This document shows positions 1-5,942 of a stretch of 5,942 nt of DNA, piece after piece. The stretch comes from an uncultured Acidimicrobiaceae bacterium (GTDB taxonomy: Bacteria > Actinomycetota > Acidimicrobiia > Acidimicrobiales > MedAcidi-G1), in the NCBI GenBank assembly GCA_913054115.1, contig CAJXIS010000153.1, forward strand, positions 1 through 5,942. Direction: 5' to 3'. Every line of letters starts with the position of its first letter. Positions within the stretch are counted from its first letter, which is position 1. Under the pieces are notes generated by a model that ran no database searches, was not told the DNA's origin, and saw only the letters and a program-made list of their open reading frames with translations. Both the position numbers and the translations under genes were made by a program.

Positions 1-734
1 ACCGCCCAGCCCAGGCCGAGGCGCACCATCTCGCGCAGCACCTCGGGCTGGTTCGACTCGGCGACCACCTCGAAGCGGGCGCCGGCGGCGGCCAGCGCCG
101 TGGCGACGACGCGGCGGGTGTGGGAGCCGGACGGGAACGCCACCCATGGGCCCCAGGTCGCCGGGGCGCCGACGTGGGCATCGTCGGGGGCGTAGACGAG
201 GAGGGGTTCGTCGAGCAGCGGCTCGGCGTCGACGCCGGCTGGGAGGTCGGCGGGCTGGACGAGCACCGCCACGTCGAGGTCGCCCCGCACGAGGGATTCG
301 AGCAGCGGGCCCGATGGGGCCACGGTGAGGTGGAGGTCGATGTCGGGGTGCCCGGTGCGGAAGGCCCGGATGGCGGCGGCCCGGTGGTGGACGGCGACGG
401 CGTCGATGGCGCCGAGGCGCACGCTGCCGGAGGTGCCGGTGCGGCGGGCGGCGGCCCAGCGGGCGAGGTCGCGGGTGGCGGCGACGACACGGCGGGCGTG
501 GGCGAGCACCTCGGCGGCGTCGGGGCGCAGCAGGGTCTGGCGGCCGCGGCGTTCGAACAGCGGCAGCCCCACCCGGCGTTCGAGTTCGGCCAGGCCCTGG
601 GTGAGGGCCGACGGGGTGACGCCGAGGCCGCCGGCGGCGGCGGCCCGGGTGGGGGCATCGGCGGAGGCCACGAGGTACTCGAGCTGCTGGACGGTCAGGT
701 TGGGGAGCACGGGGAGGTCGGAACGGGGGGCCAT
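1..734 (-). CDS. LysR-family transcriptional regulator (C-terminus beyond window)
   Basis: The minus strand reads open from an ATG at 734 to the window edge, giving 244 residues. Residues about 13-70 form a LysR winged helix-turn-helix: LTVQQLEYLV, an alanine-rich helix, GVTPSALTQGLAELERRVGLPLFERRGR. A substrate-binding domain follows from about residue 104 (GSVRLGAIDAV, then FRTGHPDIDLHL, LVRGDLDVAVL, and ESNQPEVLREMVRLGLGWA near the edge). LysR proteins are usually about 300 residues, so roughly 55 are missing. The start is supported by GAAGG at 747-743, 8 bases before the ATG. The gene is divergent from ino1 across 75 bp that contain a LysR-type palindrome, which suggests autoregulation and perhaps control of ino1. 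The effector is unknown. The family call is firm; the target is inference. Confidence 0.93.
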   Translation of the reverse strand, partial: MAPRSDLPVLPNLTVQQLEYLVASADAPTRAAAAGGLGVTPSALTQGLAELERRVGLPLFERRGRQTLLRPDAAEVLAHARRVVAATRDLARWAAARRTGTSGSVRLGAIDAVAVHHRAAAIRAFRTGHPDIDLHLTVAPSGPLLESLVRGDLDVAVLVQPADLPAGVDAEPLLDEPLLVYAPDDAHVGAPATWGPWVAFPSGSHTRRVVATALAAAGARFEVVAESNQPEVLREMVRLGLGWA

Positions 735-753
735 GTGGAACGCCTTCAGGTTG

Positions 754-770
754 ATTCAGTCTTTCTGAAT
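754..770. promoter_or_regulatory. Probable LysR operator, palindrome ATTCAG-N5-CTGAAT
   Basis: ATTCAG at 754-759 and CTGAAT at 765-770 form a perfect 6-bp inverted repeat with a 5-base spacer. Inside it lies T(756)-N11-A(768), the classical LysR box with dyad symmetry. It sits 19 bases from the LysR start and 39 bases from the ino1 start, in a locally AT-rich patch of an otherwise GC-rich region. The symmetry is seen directly; binding by the adjacent LysR protein is inferred from family behaviour. Confidence 0.75.
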
Positions 771-774
771 TCTA
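769..774 (-). promoter_or_regulatory. Candidate -10 element of the LysR gene (TAGAAT)
   Basis: On the minus strand TAGAAT matches the TATAAT consensus at five of six positions. It would place the transcript start near 762, inside the palindrome, with a leader of about 28 bases that includes the GAAGG ribosome binding site. Overlap with the operator's edge fits negative autoregulation. No convincing -35 box is visible. Confidence 0.45.
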
Positions 775-797
775 GTCGCTGATGCTTCGCCATCCCT

Positions 798-803
798 TAG
801 TCT
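798..803 (+). promoter_or_regulatory. Candidate -10 element of ino1 (TAGTCT), leaderless transcript
   Basis: TAGTCT fits TANNNT and lies exactly at -12 to -7 if the first base of the ino1 ATG (810) is +1. That is the arrangement of actinobacterial leaderless genes. A GAGGA at 805-809 directly abuts the ATG with no spacing, so it is unlikely to work as a normal ribosome binding site. No clear -35 hexamer is present; the LysR palindrome lies about 28 bases upstream of this element. Confidence 0.45.
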
Positions 804-809
804 CGAGGA

Positions 810-2133
<1,324 letters not shown>

Positions 2134-2141
<8 letters not shown>

Positions 2142-2177
2142 CCCGCCGACCGCTCAGGCCGGGATGGGATCAGCCGG
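2134..2177. terminator. Possible bidirectional terminator at convergent 3' ends
   Basis: CCGGCTGA (2134-2141) and TCAGCCGG (2170-2177) are perfect 8-bp inverted arms. The arms contain the stop codons of ino1 and of the small HTH gene. Inside, CCCGCC (2142-2147) can pair with GGC-C-GGG (2157-2163) with one bulge and a 9-base loop. No T-run follows on either strand, so efficient intrinsic termination is not assured. The pairing is seen; the function is inferred. Confidence 0.4.
2138..2168 (+). repeat. 31-bp direct repeat, copy 1
   Basis: This stretch matches 2490-2520 at 28 of 31 positions, the three differences being transitions (at 2142, 2158 and 2164). The offset is 352 bp. The copy includes the ino1 stop codon and most of the convergent spacer. 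The two copies bracket the small HTH gene and its palindrome. Read on the minus strand, it carries a PIPA-stop reading that parallels the PTPV-stop end of the dioxygenase. Confidence 0.8.
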
Positions 2178-2439
2178 ACACGACCGGCGCCGGCCCATAT
2201 TTGCGCTGCGTAGCCTGCTTCGACACGCCGAGCATCGCTCCGATCTCGGACCAGCTGCGCTGACACCTGCGTGCGACATGGACAGCCTCGGCGAGTTCGT
2301 CGTCGACCTGTTCGCGGTGCTCGGCCAGTGTGGCGATCGCCCGTAGCACCTCGGTGTCGGCCACCTCGAGGTCCTCGAATTCGATGCGTTCGGCCCAGGC
2401 CTCGAGTGCCCTGGCCCGTTGTGCCCGTGTCCGGCTCAT
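2170..2439 (-). CDS. Small helix-turn-helix DNA-binding protein
   Basis: The product is 89 residues from the ATG at 2439. The N-terminal half is charged and helical (MSRTRAQRARALEAWAERIEFEDLEVAD). The C-terminal half carries a helix-turn-helix, VARRCQRSWSEIGAMLGVSKQATQRKYG (about 55-82), of the type seen in small actinobacterial regulators and in sigma-factor region 4-like modules. No enzymatic or membrane segment is visible. An upstream in-frame ATG at 2478 would add 13 residues (MLTIGSRSGSVER), but it lies at the centre of a perfect 20-bp palindrome. The later start is therefore preferred, with the palindrome as operator. Neither start has a strong ribosome binding site. The gene lies downstream of the dioxygenase on the same strand and is bracketed by 31-bp repeats. 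A self-regulating repressor is an inference; the family is not firmly recognised. Confidence 0.72.
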   Translation of the reverse strand: MSRTRAQRARALEAWAERIEFEDLEVADTEVLRAIATLAEHREQVDDELAEAVHVARRCQRSWSEIGAMLGVSKQATQRKYGPAPVVSG

Positions 2440-2468
2440 ACGTTCCACGCTGCCAGAACGGGAACCAA

Positions 2469-2488
2469 TCGTCAACATATGTTGACGA
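2469..2488. promoter_or_regulatory. Perfect 20-bp palindrome, probable operator of the small HTH gene
   Basis: TCGTCAACATATGTTGACGA reads identically on both strands and lies 29 bases upstream of the preferred HTH start. On the minus strand it contains TTGACG (2475-2470), a good -35 hexamer. With 17-base spacing the -10 position is CAGCGT (2452-2447), which is weak but has A at -11 and T at -7, giving a start near 2440, adjacent to the ATG. A repressor bound here would block that promoter. The palindrome is certain; its role is inferred. Confidence 0.7.
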
Positions 2489-2489
2489 C

Positions 2490-2520
2490 CTGATCCGCCG
2501 ACCGCTCAGACCGGGGTGGG
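2490..2520 (+). repeat. 31-bp direct repeat, copy 2
   Basis: This is the partner of 2138-2168 (28 of 31 identical). It starts two bases after the palindrome and overlaps the last codons and stop of the dioxygenase gene (stop at 2506-2508 on the minus strand). Both copies keep the CTGA...TCAG small inverted arms. Confidence 0.8.
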
Positions 2521-3363
2521 TTCCCGGCGCCAGAGTTGTGGGTAGAGGTCGGTGCCGATGCGGTCGCCCGACGACAGGCCGGCCGCCGTCATGGCGGCGG
2601 AGTGGTCCGGGGACATGCCTTCAGGGCGGAACAGCACCCGCACGTCGTCGCCCAGCCACTGGGTGTTGAACACCTTCAGGTCCCGGTCGGGGGCCAGGTT
2701 GCCGGACCCGCCGTGGACCATGCGGCCGTTGAACACCACCACGTCGCCCGGCTCCATGTCCCACGACAGGATCTCGTAGGAGTCGCGGTCGCCCTCGATG
2801 TCGGGGAACGGCGACCGGTCGTCGCCATCGTCGTAGACGACCTGGTCGCGGGTGTCGCCGTTGACCGACCCCCAGTCGATCTGACGGAACGCCGGCCAGC
2901 GGTGCGACCCCCGTACCAACTCGAGGGCGCTCACCTTGGCCACCGGCACCAGCGGCATCCACGCCGAGCAGGTCTCGAACCCCTCGACCGACCAGTACGG
3001 CTCGTCCTGGTGGAACGGGGTGCGGAAGCGGGTGCCGGCCGAACGTACGAACACTGCGTCGAAGAAGAAGTTCACGGCCTCGACCTCCATGAGCCGCCCG
3101 GCGATCCCGGCCATGTCGGAGCGGAAGGCGAAGTCGCGGTACTCGGGGATGTGCAGCCACGACTGGCTGTCGTAGAAGGTGGTGCGTCCGTCGGCGTCCC
3201 GGTCCCAGAAGCGGCTCCGGTCGGAGGGCTCGGCGATGTTGCGCTCGATGCCGGTCGTCAGCGTGGCAATCCACTCGGGCCCGAACGCCCCACGCAGGCA
3301 GACGGCGCCGTCACGCGAATAGGCGGCAACCAACTCGTTCGTGACCAGCTCGGCAACGTCCAT
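2506..3363 (-). CDS. PhyH-family Fe(II)/2-oxoglutarate-dependent dioxygenase
   Basis: The 285-residue product matches the phytanoyl-CoA dioxygenase family in length and motifs. The iron-binding HxD is in TPFHQDEPYW (His118, Asp120), the distal histidine is His217 in FNGRMVHGGSGN, and Arg227 ten residues later is the likely 2-oxoglutarate carboxylate anchor. The stretch SAWMPLVPVAKVSALELVRGSHRW (133-156) is the usual family core strand. Such enzymes hydroxylate a substrate while decarboxylating 2-oxoglutarate; in phytanate breakdown the substrate is a CoA ester. The start at 3363 is fixed by a strong AGGAGG. The acyl-CoA synthetase lies 61 bp upstream on the same strand, which suggests a CoA-ester substrate, but PhyH proteins are diverse and the actual substrate cannot be read from sequence. 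Confidence 0.88.
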   Translation of the reverse strand: MDVAELVTNELVAAYSRDGAVCLRGAFGPEWIATLTTGIERNIAEPSDRSRFWDRDADGRTTFYDSQSWLHIPEYRDFAFRSDMAGIAGRLMEVEAVNFFFDAVFVRSAGTRFRTPFHQDEPYWSVEGFETCSAWMPLVPVAKVSALELVRGSHRWPAFRQIDWGSVNGDTRDQVVYDDGDDRSPFPDIEGDRDSYEILSWDMEPGDVVVFNGRMVHGGSGNLAPDRDLKVFNTQWLGDDVRVLFRPEGMSPDHSAAMTAAGLSSGDRIGTDLYPQLWRREPTPV

Positions 3364-3370
3364 CGGAGCA

Positions 3371-3376
3371 CCTCCT
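3371..3376 (-). promoter_or_regulatory. Strong ribosome binding site of the dioxygenase gene (AGGAGG)
   Basis: A full AGGAGG lies 7 bases before the ATG at 3363. It is the best Shine-Dalgarno in the window and contrasts with the other genes, most of which lack one. This fits an internal operon gene translated from a longer transcript. Confidence 0.85.
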
Positions 3377-3398
3377 CGTTGGGACGACCAGCGAAATC

Positions 3399-3421
3399 GC
3401 GCGGCAACGTAGCAGCCGCGC
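3399..3421 (-). terminator. GC hairpin between synthetase and dioxygenase genes
   Basis: GCGCGGC (3399-3405) and GCCGCGC (3415-3421) are perfect 7-bp inverted arms around a 9-base loop, beginning 3 bases after the synthetase stop. On the minus strand only GATTTCGC follows, a poor T-tract. It could be a partial terminator, a transcript-end stabiliser or a processing site that sets different levels of the two genes. Confidence 0.4.
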
Positions 3422-3424
3422 TGG

Positions 3425-5002
3425 TCAGATGTTGGCCTGGCGGTCCTTCCAGTACTCGTCTTTCAGGAGGCGCTTGTAGAGCTTGCCGGTCGGGTGGCGG
3501 GGCAGCTCGTCGCGGAAGTCGACGCTGCGGGGGCACTTCACGTCGGCCAGGTGCGACCGGCAGTAGGCGATCAGCTCCCGCTCGAGCTCCGGGCCGGGGA
3601 TAGCGCCTTCGGCCGCCTGGACCACCGCCTTGACCTCCTCGCCGAAGTCCTCGTTGGGCACGCCGAACACCGCCACGTCGAACACCGAGGGGTGCATCGT
3701 GAGGATGTTCTCGGCCTCCTGGGGATAGATGTTCACCCCGCCCGAGATGATCATGTACGCCTTGCGGTCCGTCAGGTAGAGGAACCCGTCCTCGTCGAGC
3801 CGGCCCACGTCGCCGAGGGTCGAGAGGTTCTCGCCCAGGCGTGCGGCGGCGGTCTTCTCCGGGTCGTTGTGGTACTCGAACTGGATCTCGGAGCGGAAGT
3901 AGACGCTGCCCTCCTCGCCGGCCGGGAGCTCCTCGTCGTCGTCGCCGATGATGACGACCTCGCCCATCAACGCCTTTCCGACGGTGCCCGGGTGGGCCAG
4001 CCAGTCCTCGGAGTTCGTGAACGTCAGGCCGGTACCTTCGGTGCCGGCGTAGTACTCGTAGATGACCGGGCCCCACCAGTCGATCATCCGGCGCTTCACA
4101 TCGACGGGACAGGGGGCGGCGGCGTGGATGGCGGCCCGCAGCGACGACACGTCGTACCGGGCGCGGACCTCGTCGTCGAGCTTGAGCATCCGCACGAACA
4201 TGGTCGGCACCCACTGGCTGTCGGTGACGCCGTGGCGCTCGATGAGGGCCAACGCCTGTTCGGGGTCGTACTTCTCCATCACGATGATGGTGGTGCCGAG
4301 GCCCAGATAGCCCATGCAGAAGCGCAGCGGCGCCGAGTGGTAGAGCGGCGCCGGCGAGAGGTAGGTGCCGCCCGGCAGGGAGCCGAACAGGAACTGCGCC
4401 ATGGCCGAGATCGACCCGCCCTTGCCGAGCGGCTCGGGGGTCAGGTCCCGCTTGATGCCCTTCGGGCGGCCGGTGGTGCCCGACGAGTAGAGCATGTCTG
4501 TGCCGCTCATCCAGTTGGGATCGGCCGCCGAGGACTGGGCGGCGACGGCGTCCTCGAAGGGGGCGTGGTCGGGCAGTTCGCCGCCGATCGAGAAGCGGGC
4601 CTCGACGTTGGGCGTGGCGGCGGTGACCTCGGCCAGCACGTCCTCTTTGTAGGGGGAGGTGACGAACACGCGGGCGCCGCAGTCATCGACTATGTAGGAA
4701 AGTTCTTCGGCGGTCAGCCGGGACGACACCGCCGTGTAGCGGAGGCCGGCGTAGTGGGCGCCCCAGGCGAGCGGCAGGAACTCGACCCGGTTCTCGAGGC
4801 AGAAGGCCATGTGGTCGCCGAACCCCAGTCCCAGACTTCGGAACAGGTTGGCGATGCGGCAGGCCTCGTCGTGGAGTTCGCCGAACGTCATCGTCTCGCC
4901 GGAGCCGGCCATGACGATGGCAGGACGGTCGGGGTCCACCGCCGCCCAGTGGCCGGGGTACTCGGTCAGCACCTGTTCGGGGGGAGAAATCTCGTCGCTC
5001 AT
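3425..5002 (-). CDS. AMP-forming acyl-CoA synthetase (fatty-acid/aromatic acid CoA ligase, ANL superfamily)
   Basis: The enzyme activates a carboxylic acid with ATP to an acyl-adenylate and transfers it to CoA. The 525-residue product has every key ANL motif: the P-loop YSSGTTGRPKG (172-182), YEYYAGTEG (315-323), the ribose-binding aspartate in GDVGRLDEDGFLYLTDRK (Asp398), the hinge DRKAYMIISGGVNIYP (412-427) and the C-terminal catalytic lysine in PTGKLYKR (Lys507). Length is typical of FadD-type synthetases. There is no signal peptide or membrane segment. The start at 5002 lacks a Shine-Dalgarno, but a TACGGT box lies close upstream, suggesting a near-leaderless mRNA. The PhyH dioxygenase follows 61 bp downstream, so the pair probably processes one acid as its CoA ester. 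Chain length or aromatic specificity cannot be told. Confidence 0.95.
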   Translation of the reverse strand: MSDEISPPEQVLTEYPGHWAAVDPDRPAIVMAGSGETMTFGELHDEACRIANLFRSLGLGFGDHMAFCLENRVEFLPLAWGAHYAGLRYTAVSSRLTAEELSYIVDDCGARVFVTSPYKEDVLAEVTAATPNVEARFSIGGELPDHAPFEDAVAAQSSAADPNWMSGTDMLYSSGTTGRPKGIKRDLTPEPLGKGGSISAMAQFLFGSLPGGTYLSPAPLYHSAPLRFCMGYLGLGTTIIVMEKYDPEQALALIERHGVTDSQWVPTMFVRMLKLDDEVRARYDVSSLRAAIHAAAPCPVDVKRRMIDWWGPVIYEYYAGTEGTGLTFTNSEDWLAHPGTVGKALMGEVVIIGDDDEELPAGEEGSVYFRSEIQFEYHNDPEKTAAARLGENLSTLGDVGRLDEDGFLYLTDRKAYMIISGGVNIYPQEAENILTMHPSVFDVAVFGVPNEDFGEEVKAVVQAAEGAIPGPELERELIAYCRSHLADVKCPRSVDFRDELPRHPTGKLYKRLLKDEYWKDRQANI

Positions 5003-5010
5003 GGCGCCGG

Positions 5011-5016
5011 ACCGTA
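5011..5016 (-). promoter_or_regulatory. Candidate -10 element of the acyl-CoA synthetase gene (TACGGT)
   Basis: TACGGT on the minus strand fits TANNNT and would start transcription near 5004, two bases before the ATG at 5002. No Shine-Dalgarno or clear -35 is present. The match is short and could be chance in this composition. Confidence 0.33.
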
Positions 5017-5067
5017 CCGCCGGGCGCGACGTGGGGCCGAGGCGGGCACGCTGTCACAGGGGATGCC

Positions 5068-5073
5068 TACGCT
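5068..5073 (+). promoter_or_regulatory. Candidate -10 element of the nuclease gene (TACGCT)
   Basis: TACGCT fits TANNNT and predicts a start near 5080, four bases before the ATG at 5084. An AGGGG at 5058-5062 is too far from that ATG to serve as its ribosome binding site and abuts the alternative in-frame ATG at 5063. Confidence 0.33.
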
Positions 5074-5083
5074 CAGTATCGAC

Positions 5084-5942
5084 ATGACCACCAGCTTCAC
5101 CTTCACCTCCTACGGGGCACCTGCCACCGCCGCACTCGCCGACGCGATCGCCGCGGCCAAGGGCGGCGACCCGCTGGCTCCCGTCACCGTGGTGGTGCCG
5201 TCCAACCTCGTGGGCGTGTCGGCCCGGCGCACGCTGGCCGCCGGCTCGCCAGCCGGGCTGGCCGCCGTCCGCTTCGAGACCGTCCTCGGCCTGGCCCGCC
5301 TGCTGGCCGGGCCCTCGCTCCCGGGCGACCGGCGGCGCGTGACCGACCCCGTGGTGGGCGCCGCCGTCCGGTCCGTCCTCGAGTCGTCGGCCGACCTCCT
5401 CCGGCCCGTCGCCCGCCATCCCGCCACCGAACGGGCGCTGGTCCGGGTCCACCGCGAGCTGCGCGAACTCGACGACGCCGCCCTCGATGCGCTGGCCGAC
5501 ACCGGGCCCCGGGCCGCCGAGGTGGTGCGCCTCCACCGCGAGGTCCACTCCCGCCTGGCCGACCGCTACGTCGACGAGGTCGACCTGCACAGGGCTGCGA
5601 CCGCCACCGTCGCCAAAGGGCACCCACTGCTCGACGGGCTCGGCGCACTCGTGCTCCACCTCCCCGACCGGCTCCCCGCATCGGGCCTCGCACTCGTCGA
5701 GGCACTGGCGACCGACCACCCGATCGCCGTCGTCGTCGCCCACACCGGCGATGTCGATGCCGATGCCCCCCTGCGCGGCTTGGTCGAACGGCTCGGAGGC
5801 ACGCTCCCCCCGGAACCGCCGGCTGCGGTTGCGCCCCGGTCGCGGCTGCTGGTCCGCTCGGTCGCCGACCCCGACGAAGAGGCACGGCTGGCGGTCCGCG
5901 AGGTGCTCGCCGGGGCCAGGGCCGGCATCGCGTTCAACCGCA
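5084..5942 (+). CDS. Probable PD-(D/E)XK / AddB-like nuclease, N-terminal part (C-terminus beyond window)
   Basis: The frame is open from ATG 5084 to the window edge, giving 286 residues. It begins MTTSFTFTSYGAPATAALADAI, then TVVVPSNLVGVSARRTL (35-51) and AAVRFETVLGLARLLAG (60-76), and ends DPDEEARLAVREVLAGARAGIAF. This pattern is that of the helicase-like N-terminal region of AddB-type or RecB-family nucleases of actinobacteria, which process DNA ends in recombinational repair. The Walker A site expected in an active helicase (GxxGxGKT) is absent; YGAPATAAL sits in its place. The nuclease domain, if present, lies beyond the edge. An in-frame ATG at 5063 would add seven residues. The gene is divergent from the synthetase across 81 bp. 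The family call is from recalled patterns and is moderate. Confidence 0.75.
   Translation, partial: MTTSFTFTSYGAPATAALADAIAAAKGGDPLAPVTVVVPSNLVGVSARRTLAAGSPAGLAAVRFETVLGLARLLAGPSLPGDRRRVTDPVVGAAVRSVLESSADLLRPVARHPATERALVRVHRELRELDDAALDALADTGPRAAEVVRLHREVHSRLADRYVDEVDLHRAATATVAKGHPLLDGLGALVLHLPDRLPASGLALVEALATDHPIAVVVAHTGDVDADAPLRGLVERLGGTLPPEPPAAVAPRSRLLVRSVADPDEEARLAVREVLAGARAGIAFNR

Noticed and set aside
120..782. Plus-strand frame of 220 codons over the left edge
   Set aside because: The minus strand encodes a clear LysR protein across the same bases; the plus frame is glycine-rich without motifs.
2469..2488. The palindrome as a LexA/SOS box, because its core AACATATGTT matches the Gram-positive type
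   Set aside because: The SOS consensus needs GAAC-N4-GTTC; here the flanking bases are CAAC and GTTG, and the symmetry extends beyond a LexA box. The adjacent HTH protein is a simpler binder.
2536..3603. 355-codon plus-strand frame opposite the dioxygenase
   Set aside because: It overlaps the whole dioxygenase gene and the end of the ligase gene antisense, has a repetitive V/G/D/H/R composition, and matches no known fold.
5054..5743. Minus-strand frames (229 and 233 codons) opposite the nuclease gene
   Set aside because: The plus-strand frame has family-like motifs and runs open to the edge; the antisense frames are Gly/Arg/Pro-rich shadows.

Overview
The window is very GC-rich throughout and densely coding, with short intergenic gaps and heavy use of G/C third positions. 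Several genes have a TANNNT -10 element only a few bases upstream of the ATG, which suggests leaderless or near-leaderless transcripts. Together with the gene families, this points to an actinobacterial chromosome, possibly Acidimicrobiia or a relative; that lineage call is an inference. No RNA gene, transposase, CRISPR array or phage gene is visible, and no stretch over 300 bases lacks a gene.

Layout from left to right: (1) a LysR-family regulator on the minus strand, cut off by the left edge; (2) a 75-bp divergent control region with a clean LysR-type palindrome; (3) a complete myo-inositol-1-phosphate synthase gene (ino1) on the plus strand; (4) a very short convergent 3' junction; (5) a small helix-turn-helix protein on the minus strand, with a perfect 20-bp palindrome just upstream, the whole unit bracketed by two 31-bp near-identical direct repeats; (6) a PhyH-family Fe(II)/2-oxoglutarate dioxygenase and, upstream of it on the same strand, an AMP-forming acyl-CoA synthetase, probably one transcription unit with a GC hairpin between the genes; (7) a divergent 81-bp gap; (8) the N-terminal part of a probable PD-(D/E)XK/AddB-like nuclease on the plus strand, cut off by the right edge.

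Three functional units can be proposed. The LysR protein probably controls itself and perhaps ino1 through the shared operator. Ino1 makes inositol-3-phosphate from glucose-6-phosphate for inositol lipids or inositol-derived thiols. The ligase and dioxygenase together look like a small acyl-CoA module: activation of a carboxylic acid to a CoA ester, then hydroxylation, as in phytanoyl-CoA alpha-oxidation, though the real substrate is unknown. The small HTH gene with its own palindrome and flanking repeats looks like a separate self-regulating insert between ino1 and the dioxygenase. It is the least explained part of the window.
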